Below, piece by piece: positions 37,357 through 44,349 of a stretch of DNA of 44,385 nucleotides. The stretch covers positions 1-44,385 of the forward strand of contig NZ_BONY01000078.1 in the NCBI RefSeq assembly GCF_016862955.1, in the 5' to 3' direction. The notes under the pieces were generated by a model. It worked only from the letters and a program-made list of their open reading frames with translations, did not search any database and was not told where the DNA came from. The DNA is from Rhizocola hellebori (GTDB taxonomy: Bacteria > Actinomycetota > Actinomycetes > Mycobacteriales > Micromonosporaceae). Position 1 is the stretch's first letter. The number at the start of each line of letters is the position of its first letter. Position numbers and translations under genes: made by a program.

Positions 37357-38858
37357 CGGAATTTGAGTGGCCACCAGACGAGATCGCCGGTCCGCCCGGC
37401 GAGGAGTCCAAGGCGCCGGGGAACAGAGCTTCAGCTCAGGTCCCGCCCGCTCCTCTGGCCGGGGTTCCGGTCGCGGTTTCCGGGCCGCCGTCCGGCATTC
37501 CGCTGTCCAGCCCGCAGCCGCTGGGCGATTCGGCACCGCCTCGCCCGGTGACCACCGACCCGGGCAACGGCCTGCCGCCACCTCCGCCCCGCCAGCAACC
37601 GGCGATCCCGCTCAACAACACGCCACCCATCCCGGTGACGCCGCCAAGCGCGCCAATCCCGCTGCGGCCGACCCCTTTGCAGCCTCCGGGCGCCCCACCG
37701 CCGCCGACGCCCTCGGTCAACGCGCGACCGGCCGCCGAACAGACTCCGCCCAACCACACGTGGCCGCCCGCCAATCAGACGACGCCCCCGGCCCGGCCCG
37801 CTTTCGAGCCCGCGCCGCCGATGTCGGTGCCGCCGCCCGCCTTCACCCAGCCGGCGCCCGCGCCGCGGCAGATGCCTTCGGCCCCGCCAACGTCTATCCC
37901 GCTGCCTCCCCAAGCCGGCGAGGTCTACCTGCCGACGGCCGAGGAGTTCGCCCGCCGCCGCGCCACCCGGCCGCCAGACCCGGTGGCGCACATGGGTGTT
38001 CAGGCCGCTATCCGCAAGGGCACCTTTGGCCTGCTCAATCTGAGCCCGGGCCAGCGTGAGCAGGAGCTGCGCCGCCAGACCGACCTGGTGCGCCGCAACT
38101 TCGGCGGCCTGCGCCAGATCACGATCGTCAACCCGAAGGGCGGTGCCGGTAAAACCTGTGCCGTGCTCCTGCTCGCCATGACGTTCGGCCGCAAGCGCGG
38201 CGGCTATGTGCTCGCCTGGGACAACAACGAGACCCAGGGCACGCTCGGCATGCGTTCGCAGCAGGACTTCCACTCCCGCACAGTGCGCGACCTGCTGCGC
38301 GATCTGCATCAGTTCCAGGGCGTCAACAGCCGCGTGGGCGACCTGTCGCAATACGTCCGCGCGCAGGGCGACGGCATGTTCGAGGTGCTTGCCTCCGACG
38401 AGTCCGCCACCGCCGGCGAGATGCTCACCGCCGACGCCTTCGCCGAAATCCGCGAGGTGGTCAGCCGCTTCTACAAGCTCATCATGGTTGACACCGGTAA
38501 CAATGTGCGCGCCGAGAACTGGCAGGCCGCCATCGACGCCACCGACCAGCTCGTCGTCACCATGTCCGCCCGCAACGACTCGGCCGAAACCGCCGCCCGC
38601 ATGCTCGACCACCTCGAGCAGACCGGCCGGCAACGCCTTGTCCGCCAAGCGGTCACCATCGTCTCGATGCCGCCCAGCCGCAAAGAGCTGGACATCCCAG
38701 CCATCGAACGCCACTTCGCCGCCCGAACCCGAGCCGTGCTCACCGCCCCCTACGAGCGCATGCTCGACTCGGGCGAGCCCATCGACTACGCCCGCCTGTC
38801 CGCCGAATCCCAGGACGCCTGGCTGGCCGTAGCCGCCGCGGTCGCCGAAGGCCTATAA
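37353..38858 (+). CDS. ParA/MinD-like ATPase with long proline-rich N-terminus
   Basis: 501 residues. The first 195 or so are low-complexity, rich in P, A and T. Then a ParA/MinD-type ATPase domain: deviant Walker A NPKGGAGKT (about 259-267) with the signature lysine, followed by VLAWDNNETQGTLG, and Walker B-like IMVDTGNNVRAENW. The architecture resembles EspI-like and other ParA-type ATPases of actinobacteria. Partner proteins are not visible. ATG 37353 has GGAGGAAG upstream and overlaps the kinase-like gene (ATGA). An in-frame ATG at 37296 lies inside that gene. Positioning of a membrane or chromosomal cargo is inferred. Confidence 0.82.
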   Translation: MTEFEWPPDEIAGPPGEESKAPGNRASAQVPPAPLAGVPVAVSGPPSGIPLSSPQPLGDSAPPRPVTTDPGNGLPPPPPRQQPAIPLNNTPPIPVTPPSAPIPLRPTPLQPPGAPPPPTPSVNARPAAEQTPPNHTWPPANQTTPPARPAFEPAPPMSVPPPAFTQPAPAPRQMPSAPPTSIPLPPQAGEVYLPTAEEFARRRATRPPDPVAHMGVQAAIRKGTFGLLNLSPGQREQELRRQTDLVRRNFGGLRQITIVNPKGGAGKTCAVLLLAMTFGRKRGGYVLAWDNNETQGTLGMRSQQDFHSRTVRDLLRDLHQFQGVNSRVGDLSQYVRAQGDGMFEVLASDESATAGEMLTADAFAEIREVVSRFYKLIMVDTGNNVRAENWQAAIDATDQLVVTMSARNDSAETAARMLDHLEQTGRQRLVRQAVTIVSMPPSRKELDIPAIERHFAARTRAVLTAPYERMLDSGEPIDYARLSAESQDAWLAVAAAVAEGL

Positions 38859-38887
38859 CCCCTTTCCTTAAGCCACATACGCCGCAC

Positions 38888-38960
38888 CGTCGTGGTCACC
38901 CGCCGTATCCTCCCGGGCGGCCACGACCCCCCGTGCGTGGTCACCCTTCACCCCCCGGCG
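38888..38960 (-). repeat. Repeat module 2, copy 2 (reverse)
   Basis: Complement of 39636-39711 with a few changes. The shared core is GTCACCCGCCGTATCCTCCC followed by GGGCGGCCACGA and CCGTGCGTGGTCA. It begins 30 bases after the ParA-like gene. Confidence 0.8.
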
Positions 38961-39005
38961 GCTCCGCCGCCGACCTCACCCACCCACCCCGCACCCCGGC
39001 AGATC

Positions 39006-39070
39006 GCACCCGGCACCCGGCACCCGGCACCCGGCACCCGGCACCCGGCACCCGGCACCCGGCACCCGGC
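39006..39070. repeat. Nine-copy 7-bp tandem repeat
   Basis: GCACCCG is repeated nine times without error, ending GC, and the array is flanked on both sides by AGATC. Perfect identity suggests recent expansion by slippage. Confidence 0.95.
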
Positions 39071-39101
39071 AGATCGTCGGGCGCGCAGGCGCCAGGGGCC
39101 A

Positions 39102-39147
39102 GCACCTCCATCTCTGCCTCACCCTCCTGACGCAGAGACGGAGCTGC
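39102..39147. repeat. Palindromic repeat, copy B
   Basis: GCACCTCCATCTCTGC (39102-39117) pairs with GCAGAGACGGAGCTGC (39132-39147) with two mismatches. The loop CTCACCCTCCTGAC resembles the loop of copies C and D. The tail ACAACCAGTAGGTAGG matches the other tails. Confidence 0.8.
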
Positions 39148-39226
39148 CACACAACCAGTAGGTAGGTGGCGGCGGCGGAGCCGCCGGGGGCAGGCGCGAA
39201 GGACGCAGGCGGGTGGAAGTCTCCGC

Positions 39227-39274
39227 GGCACCTCCATCTCTGCCTCACCCTCCTAATCCAGAGATGGAGGTGCC
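39227..39274. repeat. Palindromic repeat, copy C (perfect 16-bp stem)
   Basis: GGCACCTCCATCTCTG (39227-39242) is the exact complement of 39259-39274, around a 16-base loop CCTCACCCTCCTAATC. About 45 bases before it (GCAGGCGCGAAGGACGCAGG) and 40 after it also match the surroundings of copy D. Confidence 0.9.
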
Positions 39275-39370
39275 ACGCAAGCAGTTAGGTGGGAGTGGCG
39301 GCAGAGCCGCCGGCTGGCGACCAAAGCCTGACCACGCACCGGCCTCAGGGCGGGCGGGAGGGGGCCGCAG

Positions 39371-39520
39371 AGGCCAAGGCGCAGGGGCAGGCGCAGGGGC
39401 CAAGGCAGGCGCAGGGGCCAAGGCAGGCGCAAGGGGCAGGCGCAGGGGCAGGCGCAGAGGCCAAGGCGCAGGGGCAGGCGCAGAGGCCAAGGCAGGCGCA
39501 GGGGCCAGGGGCAGGCGCGA
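39371..39520. repeat. GC-rich imperfect tandem array
   Basis: About 150 bases built from interleaved 6- and 18-base units such as GGGCAGGCGCAG and CAGGGGCCAAGGCAGGCG, between palindromes C and D. Purines dominate strongly on the plus strand. Confidence 0.8.
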
Positions 39521-39550
39521 AGGGCGCACGCGGAGTCGGGGTGGGAGTCT

Positions 39551-39606
39551 CCGTGGCGGCTCCATCTCTGCCTCACCCTCCTAATCCAGAGATGGAGGTG
39601 CCGCGG
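39551..39606. repeat. Palindromic repeat, copy D
   Basis: CCGTGGCGGCTCCATCTCTG (39551-39570) pairs with 39587-39606 at 17 of 20 positions. The 16-base loop is identical to that of copy C. The tail GGAAGCAGTGGGTGGG follows. Confidence 0.85.
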
Positions 39607-39635
39607 AAGCAGTGGGTGGGGGTGGGCGGCTGAGG

Positions 39636-39711
39636 CGCCGGGGGTGAACAGAGCTTGACCACGCACGGGCCTTCGTGGCCGCCCGGGAGGATACGGCGGG
39701 TGACCACGACG
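39636..39711 (+). repeat. Repeat module 2, copy 3
   Basis: CGCCGGGGGTGAACAGAGC then TTGACCACGCACGGGCCTTC and GGAGGATACGGCGGGTGACC. It resembles 305-366 in the same orientation and mirrors 38888-38960. It ends 40 bases before the DUF3151 gene. Confidence 0.8.
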
Positions 39712-39751
39712 CAGCGGCGTATATGAAGGGGGGGTAAGGGTTCTTGGAGCT

Positions 39752-40165
39752 TCAGGCTAGGGCGTCGGCGGCGGCCGGGTCGCAGTCGCGCACGAACTGG
39801 GCGCAACGGGCCGCTTCGTCGGCCTCGCCGATGGCTGCGGCGGCCAGTGAGAGGGCGTGCAGGGAGCGCAGGAAGCCGCGATTGGGCGCGTGCGACCAGG
39901 GAACAGGGCCGCTGCCTTTCCAGCCGGAGCGGCGCAGCTGGTCCAGGCCGCGGTGGTAGCCGGTGCGGGCGAAGGCGTAGGCGGCGACGTGGCCGGTGAC
40001 GCTGTCGTCGGCGGCCAGGGCGCGCTGGGCGAGGGCAGCCCAGGCTGCACTGCTGGTCGGGTACTCGGCTGCGACGGAAGCTGGGTCCTGGCCGCTTTCA
40101 AGCGCCGGAACGGCGGGATCGTCGGGAAGCAGAGTGGCCGGAGGCTGAGGCATCAGATCGCGCAT
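39752..40165 (-). CDS. DUF3151 family protein
   Basis: 137 residues, soluble, largely helical. The C-terminal half contains the family-typical RTGYHRGLDQLRRSGWKGSGPVPW in outline and NRGFLRSLHALSLAAAAIGE. This matches DUF3151 (Rv0360c type) of unknown function, which sits near fba and purA in several actinobacteria, as here. It may start at ATG 40165 or ATG 40153. No good ribosome site is visible. It is divergent from the LOG-family gene across 25 bases. Confidence 0.87.
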   Translation of the reverse strand: MRDLMPQPPATLLPDDPAVPALESGQDPASVAAEYPTSSAAWAALAQRALAADDSVTGHVAAYAFARTGYHRGLDQLRRSGWKGSGPVPWSHAPNRGFLRSLHALSLAAAAIGEADEAARCAQFVRDCDPAAADALA

Positions 40166-40190
40166 TAGGTCATTAATTCATACTCGACGG

Positions 40191-41384
40191 GTGCCCACAC
40201 CCATGCCCGAGGTCATCACCCCAATAGATCACAGCCCGTCCGAGGTGGAATCGCACGAAGAGCTGGCCGCCCATCTGCGACGGGAAAGCCTGGTCGAGAT
40301 CACCGTGCAGGGGCTGAACCTCACCGATGTCGATCTATCGGCGGTAGCCGTCACCCGCACTCTCTTCGTCGGCTGCGTGCTCGGCGCGGGACAGGCGGCC
40401 GACGTGGTCAGGCGCGGGGCTTACGTCATCCCGATCTTCATCGACACCCCCTATCCGACCCAGCCGTCCCGGCTGTACCGGGCCGAGGACCTGGCCGGCG
40501 GGTTCGAGCCTGGCGGGTTCGAAGGCATGTACGACACCCGCGTCTACCGGCACTACGTGCAGCACGGCGGGGCCAACCCGGACCTGCGCGAAGCCCTCGC
40601 CCAGCGCATCCACGACCACGGCATCGACAACGCCCTCGCCCACGAGACCGGGGCCTGGATCGCCGGACACGGCGGGGCAAGCATCGTCGGCATCATGGGC
40701 GGACACGCCGAGCTACGCGGAGCGCCCGGTTACCGAGCCGCGGCGGAGCTGGCGCGCGAGCTGACGCGGGCAGGAAAGCTGATCCTGACCGGAGGTGGGC
40801 CGGGGGTCATGGAAGCGGCCAACCTCGGCTCCTACTGCTCGACACTGGCCAGCGAAGCGCTCGACGAAGGCATCGCCGAGCTGGCCCGCGCCAACGACTT
40901 TCACGACCCCGATGCCTACACCTCTGCAGCGCTTTCGGTGCGCGAGCGGCTGCGTCCGCAGCCGCCGTGGCAGCGCTCAGGCGGGCTGTCCATCCCCACC
41001 TGGTTCTTCGGACACGAGCCGGCGAACCTGTTCGCCGCGCAGGCCGGGAAGATGTTCAGCAACGCCTCCCGCGAAGAGATGATCCTCAAGCTCTCCCGTG
41101 GCGGGATCGTCTTCGCCCCGGGCAGGGCGGGAACCGTTCAGGAGGTGTTCCAGGCTGCGACCATGACCTTCTACGGCACGGTCGAGGAGTCTGGACCGTT
41201 CATCTTCCTCGGTCGCCGGTTCTGGACCGACGAGCTGCCCATCGAGAAGGTCCTCGCCCCGCTCATGCAGGCATCGCCGTTGGGCGATCAGCGCAGGCTG
41301 ATCTACCTGACCGACGACGTCCAGGAGGCCGCGGCCCTGCTCACGCAACCGGGATCCGACGCCAAAACCCCACCGGGAGATTGA
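40191..41384 (+). CDS. LOG-family (TIGR00730-like) nucleotide phosphoribohydrolase homologue
   Basis: 397 residues, longer than the roughly 190-residue plant LOG type. After an N-terminal domain of about 155 residues, the Rossmann core shows SIVGIMGGHAELRG, GGGPGVMEAANLG (about 200-212) and PGRAGTVQEVFQAA (about 309-322). The last corresponds to the active-site motif PGGxGTxxE, with arginine in place of the second glycine. LOG enzymes split nucleoside 5'-monophosphates to base and ribose 5-phosphate. Whether this long form does so is unknown. GTG 40191 is assumed, with ATG 40203 as alternative. The 3' end overlaps the next gene by 44 bases. Confidence 0.75.
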   Translation: MPTPMPEVITPIDHSPSEVESHEELAAHLRRESLVEITVQGLNLTDVDLSAVAVTRTLFVGCVLGAGQAADVVRRGAYVIPIFIDTPYPTQPSRLYRAEDLAGGFEPGGFEGMYDTRVYRHYVQHGGANPDLREALAQRIHDHGIDNALAHETGAWIAGHGGASIVGIMGGHAELRGAPGYRAAAELARELTRAGKLILTGGGPGVMEAANLGSYCSTLASEALDEGIAELARANDFHDPDAYTSAALSVRERLRPQPPWQRSGGLSIPTWFFGHEPANLFAAQAGKMFSNASREEMILKLSRGGIVFAPGRAGTVQEVFQAATMTFYGTVEESGPFIFLGRRFWTDELPIEKVLAPLMQASPLGDQRRLIYLTDDVQEAAALLTQPGSDAKTPPGD

Positions 41385-41859
41385 CCTCGGGCTCACCATT
41401 GAGCCCGTTCTCGTCCATGGCGTTGAAAAGGGCCACCCGCATGTCGCCGAAGTAGAACTCCATGGCGTGCAGGACATGGGGACGCCACGCGTTGGGGCTG
41501 ATCCGCTCGATGACGCTGACCCGGGTCAGGGGCCGGCCGATCGCCGCCTGGATCGCCGGATGCGGGTCGGCCCACCAGTCCAGGCGCAGGCCCGGCCAGT
41601 CGAGCGAGGCCTGCATGTCGATGGTGTCCCAGCTGATGGCGCATTCGTCGAACTTGCGGTGGGTCACCTCGGCGTTGGCATCGGGAAAACCGAAAACCAC
41701 CGGGCCGCCGGTGAACCAGGTCTGCTCGTCAAGGTCCCAGACCAGCCACGAGCCGACCAGCGGCTGCCCGATCAGCCGCGCAAACCTGCCTCGGTGCGCG
41801 GCGGCCAGCGCATTCGCATCGTGATGCCATACCGGTTCGTAGCCTTCGATGCCTAACAC
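41341..41859 (-). CDS. Hypothetical protein
   Basis: 172 residues, soluble, tryptophan-rich (WHHDANALAAAH, WLVWDLDEQTWFTGG, LRLDWWADPHPAIQAAIG). I do not recognise a family. Two conserved-looking blocks are the N-terminal GYEPVWHHD and the C-terminal FYFGDMRVALFNAMDENG, which reads like a beta-strand-rich ligand- or carbohydrate-binding fold, but this is a guess. GTG start. It lies downstream of nothing obvious on its strand: fba ends 45 bases before its start and may read into it. The 3' end overlaps the LOG gene by 44 bases. Confidence 0.7.
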   Translation of the reverse strand: MLGIEGYEPVWHHDANALAAAHRGRFARLIGQPLVGSWLVWDLDEQTWFTGGPVVFGFPDANAEVTHRKFDECAISWDTIDMQASLDWPGLRLDWWADPHPAIQAAIGRPLTRVSVIERISPNAWRPHVLHAMEFYFGDMRVALFNAMDENGLNGEPEVNLPVGFWRRIPVA

Positions 41860-41904
41860 GCCAGCCGCCTTGTCATCGCCACATTCGTGACAACGAGGCG
41901 CGAG

Positions 41905-42927
41905 TTACTTCAGCGACGTCCCAGCCGAACGCAGATCTTCGCACGCCTGCACAACTCGCTTGGCCATGCCCGCTTCGGCCGCCTTGCCCCAGGCCCGCGG
42001 GTCGTACGCCTTCTTGTTGCCGACCTCGCCATCTACCTTGAGCACGCCGTCATAGTTGCCGAACATGTGCGCGGCCACGGGGCGGGTGAAGGCGTACTGC
42101 GTGTCGGTGTCGACGTTCATCTTCACCACGCCGTAGTCGAGGGCGTCGCGGATCTCGGTGAGCAGCGAGCCGGAGCCGCCGTGGAACACGAGATCGAGCG
42201 GCTTCTCCTTGCCGTACTTCGCGGCGACCGCCTCCTGGATGTCCTTGAGGATCTCCGGGCGCAGCTTGACGTTGCCAGGCTTGTACACGCCGTGCACATT
42301 GCCGAACGTCAGCGCCGCCATGTAGCGGCCCTTCTCGCCCAAGCCAAGCGCGGCAACTGTCGCCAGCCCGTCCTCCACCGTCGTGTACAGCTTCTCGTCG
42401 ATGGCGCCGACGACGCCGTCCTCTTCGCCGCCGACCACGCCGACCTCGATCTCGAGGATCACCTTCGCCGCCGCGGTGAGCGCGAGCAGCTCCTCGGCGA
42501 TTTCGAGGTTCTCGCCCAGCGGCACGGCCGAGCCGTCCCACATGTGCGACTGGAACAGCGGCGCCTGCCCGGCCTTGACCCGCTCAGCGGAGATCGCCAG
42601 CAGCGGCCGCACGAACTTGTCCAGCTTGTCCTTCGGGCAGTGGTCGGTGTGCAGGGCCACGTTCACCGGGTACTTCTTGGCGACCTCGACAGCGTAAGCG
42701 GCGAAGGCGACCGAGCCGGTGATCATGTCCTTGATGGTCGGGCCGGACAGATATTCCGCACCGCCGGTCGACACCTGGATGATGCCGTCGCTACCAGCCT
42801 CGGCGAAGCCCTGCAGCGCAGCATTGAGCGTTTGCGAGGAAGAGACATTGATGGCCGGATAGGCGAACGCGCCGGCCTTGGCGCGGTCAAGCATCTCGGC
42901 ATAGACCTCGGGGGATGCAACAGGCAT
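41905..42927 (-). CDS. fba: Class II fructose-bisphosphate aldolase
   Basis: 340 residues, class IIA. It cleaves fructose 1,6-bisphosphate in glycolysis with zinc. HTDHCPK (catalytic D95, zinc ligand H96), FGNVHGVYKPGN, FHGGSGS and the phosphate-binding KMNVDTDTQYAFT are present. A strong AGGAG lies 8 bases before the ATG. The leader contains an inverted repeat (42954-42981). Proximity to DUF3151 and DedA genes matches other actinobacteria. Confidence 0.96.
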   Translation of the reverse strand: MPVASPEVYAEMLDRAKAGAFAYPAINVSSSQTLNAALQGFAEAGSDGIIQVSTGGAEYLSGPTIKDMITGSVAFAAYAVEVAKKYPVNVALHTDHCPKDKLDKFVRPLLAISAERVKAGQAPLFQSHMWDGSAVPLGENLEIAEELLALTAAAKVILEIEVGVVGGEEDGVVGAIDEKLYTTVEDGLATVAALGLGEKGRYMAALTFGNVHGVYKPGNVKLRPEILKDIQEAVAAKYGKEKPLDLVFHGGSGSLLTEIRDALDYGVVKMNVDTDTQYAFTRPVAAHMFGNYDGVLKVDGEVGNKKAYDPRAWGKAAEAGMAKRVVQACEDLRSAGTSLK

Positions 42928-42953
42928 CTAGCTGCTCCTAACGTGCAGTACCG

Positions 42954-42981
42954 GCGTGGGTCAACCGCGCTGTGCCCACGC
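42954..42981 (-). promoter_or_regulatory. 7-bp inverted repeat upstream of fba
   Basis: GCGTGGG (42954-42960) and CCCACGC (42975-42981) are exact complements separated by 14 bases, about 27 bases from the fba start. TTGACC on the minus strand lies within it. It may be an operator or a leader hairpin. Confidence 0.35.
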
Positions 42982-43005
42982 TAAATCCTCGATCTGGAGT
43001 ATTGC

Positions 43006-43392
43006 TTATTGCTTACCCTCCACGCGATCTGGGATGACCAGGCTGATGGCCCAGCTCACCAGGCCCATCACGATCGCTCCCCAGAACGCCGGCCAGAAGC
43101 CGTCGATGTGGAAGGGCAGGTCGATCAGATCAGCGATCCAGTCGACTAAGAGGAAGAGTAGGGCATTCACGAAGAAGGAGATCAGCCCGAGGGTGAGCAG
43201 GTAGAAGATGCAGCCCACCAGCTTGACGATCGGCTTGATGATCGCGTTCACCAGACCGAATATCAGCGCGACCAGAAACAGGGTCAGCAGATTTTTCGCG
43301 GTGGTCGACCCGGATATGTCGATGCCGGAGACCACCTTGGTGGTCACCCAGAGAGCGACGGCGTTGATCAGCCAGCGCACCAGAAATCCCAT
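43006..43392 (-). CDS. Phage holin family (PF04020-like) membrane protein
   Basis: 128 residues with four hydrophobic helices. The repeated pattern LVNAIIKPIVKLVG...LLTLGLISFFVNALLFLLVDW is typical of the chromosomal holin-4 superfamily. These are ordinary bacterial membrane proteins of unknown function, not evidence of a phage. It lies 78 bases upstream of fba on the same strand and divergent from the small acidic protein gene. Confidence 0.85.
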   Translation of the reverse strand: MGFLVRWLINAVALWVTTKVVSGIDISGSTTAKNLLTLFLVALIFGLVNAIIKPIVKLVGCIFYLLTLGLISFFVNALLFLLVDWIADLIDLPFHIDGFWPAFWGAIVMGLVSWAISLVIPDRVEGKQ

Positions 43393-43460
43393 GCACTCAT
43401 CTTCGCCACCGAATGCACCATCTGCTGGCGAATGGCGCGCTCCGCGCCTACGGTGAAGAG

Positions 43461-43619
43461 GTGACCGAGGTTCCCGAAGGTGACGCGCACGAGCAGAACA
43501 TCCCCGTCGAGCCAGACTACGAGGAGTTCGAGCCGCCAGCGGTGGGGCTAGAGGTGCCCGAGGCCGACGCGATTGAGCAGTCCATTCCTGTCCCCGCGGA
43601 CGAGGACGACTACGTCTGA
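43461..43619 (+). CDS. Small acidic protein with internal duplication
   Basis: 52 residues from GTG 43461, preceded by GAAGAG. Glutamate- and aspartate-rich, with two related units: VPEGDAHEQNIPVEPD and VPEADAIEQSIPVPAD. No membrane segment or known domain. An upstream ATG (43413) would extend into the divergent promoter region. It ends 19 bases before the DedA start. Its role is unknown. The duplicated motif suggests a short binding peptide. Confidence 0.6.
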   Translation: MTEVPEGDAHEQNIPVEPDYEEFEPPAVGLEVPEADAIEQSIPVPADEDDYV

Positions 43620-43638
43620 CCCGCTACCCTTGGCGCTC

Positions 43639-44349
43639 GTGAACACCATCCACGCTGTTGCCGATGTCATCGCCTTCAACCCGCTAAATCCAGAAGATTG
43701 GCTTCGGCTGTTCGGTGATTATGCGGTGTATGGGGTGTGGTTTATCCTTTTCGCCGAAACCGGGCTGATGATCGGTTTCTTCCTGCCCGGGGACTCGCTG
43801 CTCCTCGTGGCCGGCGTGCTGGCCTCCGCGGCCTTTTCCACACAGGGAATCCAGCTCAACATCTGGGCATTGCTGATTGGTGCGCCTATCTTCGCCATCC
43901 TCGGCGCCCAATTGGGCCACTGGCTCGGTGCGCGCTACGGGCGCAAGCTCTTCGACAAACCGAATTCGCGCTTCTTCAAACAGGAGTACGTGCACAAGGC
44001 CGAGCACTATTTCCAGAAGTTCGGCCCGCGGCGGGCGGTCGTGCTGGCGCGCTTCATCCCCATCGTGCGCACCTTCATGAACCCGGTCGCCGGGGTCCTG
44101 GGCATGCCCGCGCGGCAGTTCCTGGTGTGGAACATCGTCGGCGCGGTGCTCTGGGTGGACGGCCTGTTGATCCTCGGCTACCTGACAGCCGACACCCTGG
44201 TCGAGGCGATCGGCGGGCCCGACAAGATCGACAAATACATCATCCCGTTCGTCATCGTCATCGTCCTCCTCTCAGCCATCCCCATCTTCATCGAGATCTA
44301 CCGCGAGCGCAGAGCTAAGCGCCGCGCGAAGGTCTCCGCCGAGATCTAA
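43639..44349 (+). CDS. DedA family membrane protein
   Basis: 236 residues from GTG 43639. Membrane-spanning, with the re-entrant FFLPGDSLLL (about 49-58) and the conserved R-x3-P-x-x-R-T motif in ARFIPIVRTFMNPVAGVLGM (about 135-155). DedA proteins are lipid scramblases/flippases linked to undecaprenyl phosphate or phospholipid recycling and to proton-motive-force balance. The longer open frame to 43573 overlaps the preceding small gene and is rejected. No ribosome site is seen, but TACCCT (43625-43630) 8 bases upstream could serve a leaderless transcript. Confidence 0.92.
   Translation: MNTIHAVADVIAFNPLNPEDWLRLFGDYAVYGVWFILFAETGLMIGFFLPGDSLLLVAGVLASAAFSTQGIQLNIWALLIGAPIFAILGAQLGHWLGARYGRKLFDKPNSRFFKQEYVHKAEHYFQKFGPRRAVVLARFIPIVRTFMNPVAGVLGMPARQFLVWNIVGAVLWVDGLLILGYLTADTLVEAIGGPDKIDKYIIPFVIVIVLLSAIPIFIEIYRERRAKRRAKVSAEI

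Larger units (their letters stand above)
38859..39751. other. 0.9-kb repeat island between convergent genes
   Basis: No gene is supported. The order is: module 2 reversed (38888-38960), (GCACCCG)9 (39006-39070), palindrome B (39102-39147), palindrome C (39227-39274), a decayed module fragment (about 39331-39350, TGACCACGCACCGGCCT), GC-rich tandem DNA (39371-39520), palindrome D (39551-39606) and module 2 forward (39636-39711). The outer ends are inverted copies of each other over about 110 bases, down to matching GCCGCAC/CAGCGGC flanks. Short open frames here encode only low-complexity sequence. Confidence 0.75.

Noticed and set aside
37431-38714. A 427-codon minus-strand frame opposite the ParA-like gene
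   Set aside because: The translation is arginine- and glycine-rich low complexity, while the plus strand has Walker motifs and a ribosome site.
39006-39606. Possible CRISPR array at the repeat island
   Set aside because: Repeats are 7 bp tandem or widely spaced hairpins without regular unique spacers, and no cas gene is nearby.
38892-39633. Short open frames within the repeat island, including proline- and glycine-rich ones
   Set aside because: They translate tandem DNA (for example repeated GTRHPAP), have no ribosome site and would change length with repeat number.
43006-43392. Prophage remnant suggested by the holin-like protein
   Set aside because: This holin-4-type family is common in bacterial chromosomes. 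No other phage gene, integrase or attachment site is present.
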